Below are positions 1 through 5,533 of a DNA stretch of 15,172 nucleotides, in pieces. Location: contig LZRQ01000073.1 in NCBI GenBank assembly GCA_002159155.1, positions 1 through 15,172 of the forward strand, given 5' to 3'. The first letter of the stretch is position 1. The number at the start of each line of letters is the position of its first letter. A program made the position numbers and the translations under genes. The notes under the pieces are model-generated. The model searched no databases, was not told the origin of the DNA, and saw only the letters and a list, made by a program, of their open reading frames with translations. The stretch is from Firmicutes bacterium ZCTH02-B6. GTDB lineage: Bacteria > Bacillota > Limnochordia > Limnochordales > ZCTH02-B6.

Positions 1-549
1 CTCCAGGGCGGCCACAACTGTATCGGTGATCAAGTCAAAATCGGCCACGCACGACCAGGGCTTTACGTCCGGGTTATCCTGGCCGAACGGAACAAAGTAG
101 ACGTTTTTCCGCATGAGCAGGACCGCCATGTTCAGGGCGTTTCCGCTTAATATGTCATTGCTGGATACCGCGATGACTACCGGCCGCCCGTTGCGCAAGG
201 TCCCCTTGGCTGCCATAAGGACAGGGCTGTCGGTAATGGCGTTGGCCAATCGCGCCAGTGTGCTGCCCGTGCACGGCGCCACGACAAACGCGTCGAAGGT
301 CCTTTGCTGCCCCGTTGGCTCCGCGTCCACGATGGAGTCGATGGGCTCGAAACCGGTCAACTCCACCAGGCGTCGTCGCAGCTCTTCGGCTGTGCCAAAG
401 CGGGTGTCGGTGGTGCGGACGGTGTCGGAAATCACCGGCCTCACCGTCGCCCCTTCTTGGCGCAGCCGGTTGATCTGCGGCAGCACCTCATCGTAGCTGC
501 AATGGGACCCCGCGATACCAAACCCGACCGTTTTCCCCGCAAGCCGCAT
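1..549 (-). CDS. dpaB: Dipicolinate synthase subunit B (3' end beyond the window)
   Basis: DpaB is the flavoprotein-type subunit that works with DpaA in the mother cell to convert the dihydrodipicolinate-level intermediate of lysine biosynthesis into dipicolinic acid, the Ca-chelating solute of the spore core. The translation opens MRLAGKTVGFGIAGSHCSY and continues with the flavoprotein-like fold, including VVAPCTGSTLARLANAI around residues 86-102 and a later NALNMAVLLMRKNVYFVPFG segment. It ends at the window edge in VVAALE after 183 codons; the family is about 200 residues, so only a short C-terminus is missing. The ATG at 549 is preceded by a GGGGGGAG ribosome-binding site. It lies 47 nt downstream of dpaA and is surely co-transcribed with it. 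Family and partner are certain from the neighbour and motifs; catalytic details are family knowledge. Confidence 0.93.
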   Translation of the reverse strand, partial: MRLAGKTVGFGIAGSHCSYDEVLPQINRLRQEGATVRPVISDTVRTTDTRFGTAEELRRRLVELTGFEPIDSIVDAEPTGQQRTFDAFVVAPCTGSTLARLANAITDSPVLMAAKGTLRNGRPVVIAVSSNDILSGNALNMAVLLMRKNVYFVPFGQDNPDVKPWSCVADFDLITDTVVAALE

Positions 550-552
550 GAC

Positions 553-598
553 GAGCTCCCCCCAGCAACGCTTGCATCGTACATGGGAGGGAGAGCTC
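553..598 (-). promoter_or_regulatory. Stem-loop that pairs the dpaB ribosome-binding site
   Basis: In the dpaA-dpaB gap the minus strand carries GAGCTC (598-593) followed by CCCTCCC, and about 27 nt later GGGGG followed by GAGCTC (558-553). These arms can pair into a stem of roughly 11 bp with a small bulge. The 3' arm contains the GGGGGGAG Shine-Dalgarno of dpaB and the 5' arm overlaps the dpaA stop codon. A ribosome terminating on dpaA would open the stem, so the structure could couple dpaB translation to dpaA. Pairing is seen in sequence; function is inferred. Confidence 0.4.
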
Positions 599-1490
599 AC
601 AGGCGCTCCAACTCGGCTTGGATCATCCCGGGCAGGTAGCGGGCGAGGATGCGCCCGGCCGTCACCGGGGCCACTTTACCCGGGAGCCCGAGAGCCAATA
701 CGGCGTCCCGGCCTAGTTCCCGCGCGGCTAAGAAGTCTGTCCCCCCGGGCGCAGAGGCGATGTCCACGATGAGCACGTCGGGCTGCGTGCAAGCCAGCAC
801 CTGCCGGTCCAACACGAGAGCCGGCACAGTGTTAAAGATGACGTCCTGCCGCTCCACAGCCTCCGCCAGCTGGAACCATGGCCACGCCGTTAGCCCCAGC
901 GCTTCGGCGCGGGCAAGGTCCGCCGGGCTGCGGGCCACCACTCCCACCCGCGCCCCCATAGCGGCCACAAGCCGTGCCAGCACCGTACCGCAGCGCCCAA
1001 AGCCGACCACCAGCGCCGCTGCACCATGGATGGTGATGGGCAGCCGCTCGAGCGCCACCAGCACGGCGCCCTCGGCGGTGGGTACCGCATTGGCAATGGC
1101 GATCTCTTCGACCTTTGCGATTTCGATCAGCCGTACCCCGTAGGCCTGCGCGCCCCGGGCGACCGCTGGCTGCGCCGTGCCGATGAACAGCGGCACGCGC
1201 GACCCCAGCGCCGCCATGAAAGCGGCATCAAGCCGCAGCTGCAACCCGGGGACGAGTGGCGTCGCGATGATGCCGTCTTCATCGGTGCCGGCCATGGGCC
1301 CTATCACGGCCCGCACCCCCGACACCGCTTCTGCCAGAGTCGCGGCCGGCTCCACGTTGGGAGAAGTCGGCACAGGCAACCCAACGACACGTACCCGGGC
1401 GCCGCTTGCCGCGAGCGCCCGCACCAGCTCCACCTCCCGGCGGTCACCGCCCACGACCGCCAGGGGCACGCCCGCCAGCGTACCGGCCAC
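597..1490 (-). CDS. dpaA: Dipicolinate synthase subunit A
   Basis: DpaA (SpoVFA) is the dehydrogenase-like subunit of dipicolinate synthase, made in the mother cell late in sporulation. The product is 297 residues, the length of the Bacillus subtilis protein. It shows the N-terminal LAVVGGDRREVELVRALA segment, the central AIANAVPTAEGA and TIHGAAALVVGFGRCG region (Rossmann GxGxxG at about 163-168), then IASAPGGTDF and ALGLPGKVAPVTAGRIL near the C-terminus, all diagnostic of the family. The start is GTG at 1490; SD-like G-rich bases lie 8-15 nt upstream, partly inside a hairpin. It follows dapB by about 106 nt, and that gap holds a sigma-K-like promoter, so dpaA-dpaB can be expressed apart from dapB. 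Both DapB and DpaAB draw on the same dihydrodipicolinate pool. Confidence 0.97.
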   Translation of the reverse strand: MAGTLAGVPLAVVGGDRREVELVRALAASGARVRVVGLPVPTSPNVEPAATLAEAVSGVRAVIGPMAGTDEDGIIATPLVPGLQLRLDAAFMAALGSRVPLFIGTAQPAVARGAQAYGVRLIEIAKVEEIAIANAVPTAEGAVLVALERLPITIHGAAALVVGFGRCGTVLARLVAAMGARVGVVARSPADLARAEALGLTAWPWFQLAEAVERQDVIFNTVPALVLDRQVLACTQPDVLIVDIASAPGGTDFLAARELGRDAVLALGLPGKVAPVTAGRILARYLPGMIQAELERL

Positions 1491-1498
1491 CTGCCCTG

Positions 1499-1519
1499 TT
1501 CCCCCTTTGAGCGGGGGAA
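1499..1519 (-). promoter_or_regulatory. Leader hairpin just upstream of dpaA
   Basis: A perfect inverted repeat has 7-bp arms (TTCCCCC at 1519-1513, minus strand, and GGGGGAA at 1505-1499) with a 7-nt loop, ending 8 nt before the GTG start. The 3' arm is the best Shine-Dalgarno-like stretch for dpaA. There is no following U tract, so a terminator is unlikely. It would lie in the leader of a transcript from the sigma-K-like promoter at 1552-1581. A role in translational control is inference. Confidence 0.4.
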
Positions 1520-1551
1520 GGCACTGTGGACATTCCCCCCATGTACGCTAG

Positions 1552-1581
1552 TAATATATGACCACGTCACAGGGGGAGTGA
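1552..1581 (-). promoter_or_regulatory. Sigma-K-like promoter for dpaAB
   Basis: On the minus strand TCACT (1581-1577) is followed by exactly 16 nt and then CATATATTA (1560-1552). Sigma-K promoters in Bacillus follow an AC-centred -35 (often gCACm), a 16-17 nt spacer and a CATAnnnTA -10, so every invariant position fits. The -10 lies about 62 nt upstream of the dpaA GTG, leaving a leader that contains the hairpin at 1499-1519. In B. subtilis the dpaAB (spoVF) operon is sigma-K dependent, so location and function agree. Sigma-E, which shares the -10 type, is less likely because the -35 carries AC and not ATA. Confidence 0.7.
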
Positions 1582-1596
1582 GAAACGCCCCGCCGG

Positions 1597-2340
1597 CTAG
1601 GCATCGGGAAACAAGAGTCGGTCCAACCCGTACACGACACCCGTCCACTCGTGCACCCGGCGGATTCCTAGGAGGACCCCGGGCATAAAGGAGCGGCGGT
1701 CCGTGGAATCGTGCCGGATGCGCAGCGTTTCACCGGGAAGACCCATAATCACTTCCTGGTGTGCGACCAAACCGGGAAGGCGCACGCTATGAATGCGCAC
1801 ACCCATGTACGCGCCGCCTCGCGCTCCGTTGATGAGCTCCATCTCCTCGGCCGGCTCCGGCGCCTTTTCGCGCGCTTGGGCGATCAGCTCGGCGGTGCGG
1901 ATAGCCGTGCCAGAAGGGGCGTCCTTCTTGCCGTCGTGGTGGAGTTCGATGATCTCGACGTGGGGAAAGTGGCGCGCCGCGAGCTGCGCGCACTTCATCA
2001 TCATAATGGCTCCCAGGGAAAAATTGGGTGCCACCAGGATGCCGACACCCCGCTCTCGGGCCGCCCTATCCACATCATCCAGGTCGCCCTGGGAGAGCCC
2101 CGTGGTGCCCACCACCAGCGGCACCCCGTGGCGGATACCTGTGTAGATGTGATCCAGCACGACCTGGGGGCTCGTGAAATCCACCAAAACTGTGGGCCGC
2201 GTGCGGTGGATGCAATCCTCGAGGTCGTCGCCGCGCCCGCAGCCCCCAACCAGTTCCATGTCGGGAGCTTCGGTAACGGCCTGCACCACCTCTCGGCCCA
2301 TCCGCCCCGAGGACCCTAAGACCAGGACCCGGTGCCGCAT
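1597..2340 (-). CDS. dapB: 4-Hydroxy-tetrahydrodipicolinate reductase
   Basis: DapB reduces the product of DapA with NAD(P)H in the diaminopimelate/lysine pathway, in the cytoplasm. The 247-residue product has the nucleotide-binding GSSGRMG (residues 9-15), VGTTGLS (77-83), APNFSLG (104-110), and the signature ELHHDGKKDAPSGTA (132-146) holding the catalytic His/Lys and substrate-binding residues. The C-terminal RIHSVRLPGLVAHQEV and HDSTDRRSFMPGVL are also typical. ATG at 2340 was chosen because GGGGAAG lies 7 nt upstream and the protein then begins directly with the Rossmann strand; an upstream ATG would add 18 unconserved residues. It precedes dpaAB, so this locus encodes both fates of the same intermediate: peptidoglycan/lysine and spore dipicolinate. 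A sigma-A-like promoter with a palindrome lies 73-108 nt upstream. Confidence 0.97.
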   Translation of the reverse strand: MRHRVLVLGSSGRMGREVVQAVTEAPDMELVGGCGRGDDLEDCIHRTRPTVLVDFTSPQVVLDHIYTGIRHGVPLVVGTTGLSQGDLDDVDRAARERGVGILVAPNFSLGAIMMMKCAQLAARHFPHVEIIELHHDGKKDAPSGTAIRTAELIAQAREKAPEPAEEMELINGARGGAYMGVRIHSVRLPGLVAHQEVIMGLPGETLRIRHDSTDRRSFMPGVLLGIRRVHEWTGVVYGLDRLLFPDA

Positions 2341-2369
2341 AACCGCTTCCCCGTGCAGAAAATGCGAGA

Positions 2370-2397
2370 CGGTTGGCCATGGAGCGTGCGCCAACCG
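2370..2397 (-). promoter_or_regulatory. 5'-leader hairpin of dapB
   Basis: A perfect 8-bp inverted repeat (CGGTTGGC and GCCAACCG, 12-nt loop) lies between the likely transcription start (about 2406) and the dapB ATG. It would form close to the 5' end of the transcript. No U run follows, so it is more likely an mRNA-stabilising or regulatory stem than a terminator. The leader of about 65 nt is far too short for a lysine riboswitch. Role unknown. Confidence 0.4.
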
Positions 2398-2412
2398 CCC
2401 GACCTTAGGCTT

Positions 2413-2441
2413 ATTCTCCTACACGCGCCCAGCGATGTCAA
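2413..2441 (-). promoter_or_regulatory. Sigma-A-like promoter of dapB
   Basis: The minus strand has a perfect TTGACA (2441-2436), a 17-nt spacer and GAGAAT (2418-2413; 4 of 6 to TATAAT). It predicts a transcript start near 2406 and a 65-nt leader to the dapB ATG. The -35 box is embedded in a perfect 16-bp palindrome, suggesting that a regulator controls it. Confidence 0.55.
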
Positions 2442-2448
2442 GACATCG
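2433..2448. promoter_or_regulatory. Operator-like palindrome over the dapB -35 box
   Basis: CGATGTC and GACATCG flank a 2-nt centre, giving a perfect 16-bp palindrome that covers the whole dapB -35 hexamer. A dimeric repressor bound here would block RNA polymerase. The half-site TGTCAA resembles part of a 0A box (TGTCRAA, 6 of 7), but the dyad symmetry is not typical of 0A boxes. The regulator cannot be named from the sequence. Confidence 0.45.
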
Positions 2449-2499
2449 TGCTTAACGGTTCCGGGTTCTTCGCACGGGTTCGGATCCAACCGGTGGCGA

Positions 2500-3009
2500 C
2501 TAGCCTTGCCCTCCGTGGGTTTCCACGTTCTTTGCACCGGCCTCCCGCATGATCTGGGCCGCCTCCCGGCTCCGCTCGCCGTCCGCCTCGACCACGCACA
2601 GGACCCTGCCCTGTTTCACGTCTTCCTCGTATTGCTTGCCCCGCTCCTCAGGGATCCCCATGTCCAACAGGCCACCTGCCAACCCCCCGGCGACCGCTCC
2701 CGACAGGGCGGCCGCCAACGGGCCGGCCGCGATAATCGGCCCGATACCGGGTATCGCAAGCGCTCCCGCGCTGGCCAAAAGCCCCCCTAGGGCCCCGATA
2801 CCACCGCCCCAGGTCACGCCTTCACTGAGATTTTCACCACCCGTAAAACCCTCGCTGCCGGCCTCCATATCGCCGCGGCCACGGGTGCCTTTATCCCCTC
2901 CCCTGGCCACCAGGGAGACTTCTTTGTCTGAGAATCCCGTCTGTCGCAGCTTGCGTACGGCGCGCTCGGCCTGGTCCCGGGATTCAAACACGCCGATGGT
3001 GGTCGCCAT
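2500..3009 (-). CDS. YflT-like general stress protein with glycine-rich hydrophobic core
   Basis: A 169-residue protein of the general stress protein 17M/YflT type. The N-terminus TTIGVFESRDQAERAVRKLR then GFSDKEVSLVAR (residues 3-36) is the characteristic ferredoxin-like domain opening. A Gly/Ser/Asp-rich linker (37-65) leads to a Gly/Ala-rich hydrophobic stretch (about 66-117, resembling a glycine zipper able to insert in or associate with membranes). The end, GIPEERGKQYEEDVKQGRVLCVVEAD (118-143) plus AAQIMREAGAKNVE, closes the domain. The ATG at 3009 is preceded by GGAGGG. The molecular function of this family is unknown; members are often stress-induced. Its upstream region has a sigma-G-like promoter overlapping a 20-bp inverted repeat, so forespore expression is possible. 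It separates ymxH from dapB and is not part of the usual Bacillus arrangement. Confidence 0.8.
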   Translation of the reverse strand: MATTIGVFESRDQAERAVRKLRQTGFSDKEVSLVARGGDKGTRGRGDMEAGSEGFTGGENLSEGVTWGGGIGALGGLLASAGALAIPGIGPIIAAGPLAAALSGAVAGGLAGGLLDMGIPEERGKQYEEDVKQGRVLCVVEADGERSREAAQIMREAGAKNVETHGGQG

Positions 3010-3033
3010 AGCCGTCCCTCCAGCTCGAGTGTT

Positions 3034-3053
3034 GGTACACGGCGTAGTGTACC
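3034..3053. repeat. Perfect inverted repeat upstream of the YflT-like gene
   Basis: GGTACAC (3034-3040) and GTGTACC (3047-3053) form a perfect 7-bp dyad around a 6-nt centre. It lies 25 nt upstream of the start codon and covers the candidate -10 of the sigma-G-like promoter, so it could be an operator or, in RNA, a short leader stem. No U run follows, which argues against a terminator for ymxH. Confidence 0.45.
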
Positions 3054-3073
3054 CACCGGCTGGGGGGGTATGC
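3045..3073 (-). promoter_or_regulatory. Possible sigma-G-like promoter of the YflT-like gene
   Basis: On the minus strand GCATA (3073-3069) is separated by 17 nt from TACACTA (3051-3045). The sigma-G pattern of Bacillus is GHATR, 17-18 nt, CATNHTA; the -35 fits fully and the -10 matches all but two positions. It would give a leader of about 30 nt carrying the GGAGGG site. No sigma-A promoter was found here. Short motifs like this arise by chance, so confidence is low. Confidence 0.3.
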
Positions 3074-3097
3074 GCTGGAAGGCCGTGCCCGCTGCAC

Positions 3098-3418
3098 CTA
3101 GCGAAGATCCGGCTCGGAAGCGTCCAAGTCCCACACACGCCGGCGCCCACCGCCCGCGCCGCTCAACCGCTCCCGGTCGTGCAGTGTCGTGGCTGTGCTG
3201 AGGTCGACGATGATGAGATCCACCCCGATCTTGCGGATGCCGTGCCACGGAATTTCCAGCTCCCGCCGGGCCCACCAGCCGCCGCGGCTGGGAATGATAA
3301 TGGCGACCACCTTCCCGGCATCGGTGTCAATCACCAGGTCAGTGTCGTTGATGACTCCAAGGCGGATGCCCTGGTCAATATCGATAATCTCCTTGCCGGC
3401 CAAATCGCTGTAGCGCAC
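3098..3418 (-). CDS. ymxH: PRC-barrel sporulation protein of the YlmC/YmxH family
   Basis: A 106-residue protein opening MRYSDLAGKEIIDIDQGIRL, followed by GVINDTDLVIDTDAGKVVAI, PWHGIRKIGVDLIIVDL and a basic/Gly-rich tail (residues about 82-106) that makes it longer than the roughly 80-residue Bacillus YmxH. This PRC-barrel fold family is sporulation-associated; its biochemical role is unknown. The start is GTG at 3418 with GAGGGGGA 7 nt upstream. Position is strong support: in Bacillus the gene lies between mlpA/ymxG and spoVFA (dpaA), as here apart from insertions. The 108-nt gap upstream has no convincing promoter; a CATAAAGT box (about 3443-3436) lacks a -35 partner. Confidence 0.88.
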   Translation of the reverse strand: MRYSDLAGKEIIDIDQGIRLGVINDTDLVIDTDAGKVVAIIIPSRGGWWARRELEIPWHGIRKIGVDLIIVDLSTATTLHDRERLSGAGGGRRRVWDLDASEPDLR

Positions 3419-3526
3419 GGGCAGTCCCCCTCGCCCTACACTTTATGCGGGCATGCCGCCGCACAAGACGGATCCAAACGGTCACCGAGGCGTCACCAAT
3501 GCGTCCAGCCCGCAGCCGTTCAACGC

Positions 3527-4951
3527 TTATAAGGCAACCGCGAACCCTACTGCGACGGTCGCAGGCCGCGACCACCCCACGTCCAGGCGGCCAAGGTCCC
3601 AGTCGTTCCAGCGCACCCACACCTCCCCAAACCCCTGCACCCGGCGCACGAGCCGCATGTGACTCCAACTGCGCACCGCCGTTTGGGCGTCGCCTGCGGA
3701 GCGCTCTTTATAGACAACTGTCGCCTCCCAGAGGGGATGACCAGTATAGACCCATTGCGCCCGCCAGCCCGACAAATCCGAGTCGGCGGAAACTAAAAGG
3801 CGCGATCCCGAGGATTGCCATTCGATCCTGGGCCGCCAGCGCGCGCTGTCTCCGTTTGTCTCGACCTCCACCGACGCGACCAGCCGCCGCCCTGGGTCGC
3901 GCACCCCTGCCAGCCACGTGCCGAGGGCGCGGCCGTCGCCTTCCCATTTCCGTGCCGCCCCGACGTGCCATGCCCAGCGCTGGCGTGGGGAAACGCTGTA
4001 CCGGACTTCGAGCTCCTTGGTTCCTTGGAACTGGTCACTTAACGGCGCAAGCCAATGCCCATACACGCTCAACAAGTGGTTGGTCTGGGGACGGAACTGC
4101 CAGCGACCCTCCAAACCGACGCGACCACGGGCAAAGGGATAGTCGTCGGCGGCCAGCGAGCGGAAGCCAGGCGTGGTCCCATGCAGGGTCATCCAGACCC
4201 GGTGACGGCCTTGGACGGCCTCGAGGCGAGCAAAGCCCGCTCCCTCGAGGAGCGAGACGAGCGCTGGCGAGCCACCTTTCCCGACTGCCTCCTGCCCGTG
4301 CTGCCAGGCGGCGCCCCATCTCAAGTTGACCGCAGTCAGGGACAGGGAACCGTCGAGCACGTAGAAGTGGTGCTGGAGCGCGTCGCTCCCGTAGCCGACC
4401 CACGTGACTCGCGGCCAAGACGCCCGTGGATGGAGCTGCGCGGTTAAGAGCGGCCCGCTCCGGCCGCGCAAGGGAACCTTCTCCACGTACTGAATGACGG
4501 CTCCCCACTCCCCTCGCCACTGGACGACGCCGGCCCACGTGTCCCGTAAACGGCTGCTTTTGTGGACGAGGCGAAACGGTTCGGTTGACGAGCGGTGATC
4601 CTCGTCGCGAGCCAAATATACAGTCACGGGTCCGTCGGCAAGGGACAGCGTGCCGCCCCAGGATTCCAACACCCCTGGACCGAGGGTACGGCGCAACGAA
4701 AGCTCACCGTGCAGGCCGTACCGCCGACCACCGATGGGCAGCGACACAACATGTTCGATGGCGTAGCTCTCAGGACGTCCGGGTTCGAGGGTGATTTGGG
4801 CTTGATAGCGGGCGGCCTTGGCCGGAAAGGACGGCGCTGTGCCCAAGAACGCCACGAGCACCGCGGCGAACACGCCGACGCCCCTGGCGGCCACGCGGTG
4901 CGTGGGAGCTGGAGCCCCTGGTGCGGGAGGTAAAGGAAAAAACCGACGCAT
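3527..4951 (-). CDS. Unrecognised secreted beta-strand-rich protein, candidate outer-membrane beta-barrel
   Basis: I do not recognise this 474-residue protein. Start ATG at 4951 is chosen because GGAGGG lies 10 nt upstream and a signal peptide follows: basic and Pro-rich n-region, hydrophobic core GVGVFAAVLVAFLGTA (about 24-39) and a plausible cleavage after FPAKA (about 46). The mature part is Trp/Tyr/Arg-rich with no further hydrophobic helix. It consists of many 9-12 residue stretches of alternating polar and nonpolar residues joined by short Gly/Asn/Asp/Pro turns, for example RGRVGLEGRWQF, HLLSVYGHWL, KELEVRYSVSP, RWAWHVGAARKW, RLVASVEVET, WRPRIEWQSS, SRLLVSADS, GWRAQWVYTG, EATVVYKER, EVWVRWNDWD and ATVAVGFAVAL at the C-terminus. 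That pattern is what outer-membrane beta-barrels show, though the last residue is Leu and not Phe. It has its own sigma-A-like promoter between dut and ymxH. An extracellular beta-sandwich or spore-coat protein is the alternative. Confidence 0.75.
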   Translation of the reverse strand: MRRFFPLPPAPGAPAPTHRVAARGVGVFAAVLVAFLGTAPSFPAKAARYQAQITLEPGRPESYAIEHVVSLPIGGRRYGLHGELSLRRTLGPGVLESWGGTLSLADGPVTVYLARDEDHRSSTEPFRLVHKSSRLRDTWAGVVQWRGEWGAVIQYVEKVPLRGRSGPLLTAQLHPRASWPRVTWVGYGSDALQHHFYVLDGSLSLTAVNLRWGAAWQHGQEAVGKGGSPALVSLLEGAGFARLEAVQGRHRVWMTLHGTTPGFRSLAADDYPFARGRVGLEGRWQFRPQTNHLLSVYGHWLAPLSDQFQGTKELEVRYSVSPRQRWAWHVGAARKWEGDGRALGTWLAGVRDPGRRLVASVEVETNGDSARWRPRIEWQSSGSRLLVSADSDLSGWRAQWVYTGHPLWEATVVYKERSAGDAQTAVRSWSHMRLVRRVQGFGEVWVRWNDWDLGRLDVGWSRPATVAVGFAVAL

Positions 4952-4976
4952 GCCCGATTGTCCCTCCGGTCGATGG

Positions 4977-5027
4977 GCATGATCGGCACGCATGATCGTA
5001 GCAAGGACTAGTCAATCATGTCAATCA
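4977..5027. repeat. Two short direct-repeat pairs around the beta-barrel promoter
   Basis: GCATGATCG occurs at 4977-4985 and again at 4990-4998, 13 nt apart, the second copy overlapping the -10 box. On the minus strand TGATTGAC followed by A or T occurs in tandem at 5027-5019 and 5018-5010, the first copy containing the -35 box. Such paired repeats at polymerase contact points can be tandem regulator sites. Function is inferred. Confidence 0.35.
4995..5024 (-). promoter_or_regulatory. Sigma-A-like promoter of the candidate beta-barrel gene
   Basis: The minus strand carries a perfect TTGACA (5024-5019), an 18-nt spacer and TACGAT (5000-4995, 4 of 6 to TATAAT). A transcript start near 4988 gives a leader of about 37 nt with the GGAGGG site before ATG 4951. 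The promoter is bracketed by short direct repeats (see 4977-5027). Confidence 0.6.
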
Positions 5028-5050
5028 GCCAGGCCAGGCAGGGACCGCGG

Positions 5051-5533
5051 CTATGTGCCCGTAGAACCGAAGCCGCCCGTCCCCCTGTCGGAAGGCTCCA
5101 AGTCGTCTACTTCCCGCCACGCGATGCGGGCGACGGGCATGACGACCAGCTGGGCAATCCGGTCTCCCGGCTGGATCACAAAGGGCTCGCTGCCCGCGTT
5201 GTACATGGCACACAAGATCTCGCCGCGATAATCGCTATCGATCACACCTACGCCGTTGGCCAGCTGTATTCCATGCCGGCTAGCCAGCCCGCTGCGGGCA
5301 AATACCAGCGCCACCAGCTGCGGCGAGGGCAGGGCGATGGCAATCCCGGTGGGGATGAGCCGCCGCTCTCCCGGCACCAAGGTGACCGGCTCCTCGAGGC
5401 ACGCCCGCAAGTCGAGCCCAGCCGCCCCCGCAGTGGCATAGCTCGGCAAGGGAAATCGTTCCGCCGCGGGCGAGACCCGGCGGACCGGTACTTCGATGAC
5501 GCCGTTGGACTGGCTGCCGTTCGTGTCCGTCAT
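5051..5533 (-). CDS. dut: Deoxyuridine 5'-triphosphate nucleotidohydrolase (dUTPase)
   Basis: Trimeric dUTPase hydrolysing dUTP to dUMP and PPi, keeping uracil out of DNA and supplying dUMP for dTMP synthesis. The 160-residue product has all five motifs in order: AGAAGLDLRA (about 33-42), ARSGLASRHGIQL, GVIDSDYRGEI with the catalytic Asp, PGDRIAQLVV, and the C-terminal Gly-rich RGTGGFGSTGT that closes over the active site. The ATG at 5533 overlaps the TGA of the upstream mlpA-like gene (ATGA), so the two are translationally coupled and share the promoter at 6828-6857. About 13 N-terminal residues before VIEVPVRR are unconserved. The mlpA-dut-ymxH order is, from family knowledge, common in Clostridia-like genomes. 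Confidence 0.97.
   Translation of the reverse strand: MTDTNGSQSNGVIEVPVRRVSPAAERFPLPSYATAGAAGLDLRACLEEPVTLVPGERRLIPTGIAIALPSPQLVALVFARSGLASRHGIQLANGVGVIDSDYRGEILCAMYNAGSEPFVIQPGDRIAQLVVMPVARIAWREVDDLEPSDRGTGGFGSTGT

Noticed and set aside
2341..2412. Lysine riboswitch upstream of dapB
   Set aside because: The predicted leader is about 65 nt with a single 8-bp hairpin; a lysine riboswitch needs about 170 nt and several helices.
2455..2499. Imperfect dyad around 2473-2495 as terminator of the YflT-like gene
   Set aside because: Stem is interrupted by two mismatches and no U tract follows.
3419..3526. CATAAAGT box upstream of ymxH as a sigma-E -10
   Set aside because: There is no ATA-type -35 at 13-18 nt; a TTGTGC/TAAAGT sigma-A reading has a 15-nt spacer and poor matches.
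2549..3532. Long plus-strand open frame of 327 codons
   Set aside because: It is antisense to the YflT-like and ymxH genes, is Pro/Arg/Ala-rich low-complexity, has no ribosome-binding site, and reflects high GC at third positions.
3445..4329. Plus-strand open frame of 294 codons
   Set aside because: Antisense to the signal-peptide-bearing 3527-4951 gene; Arg/Pro/Ser-rich translation with no domain pattern.
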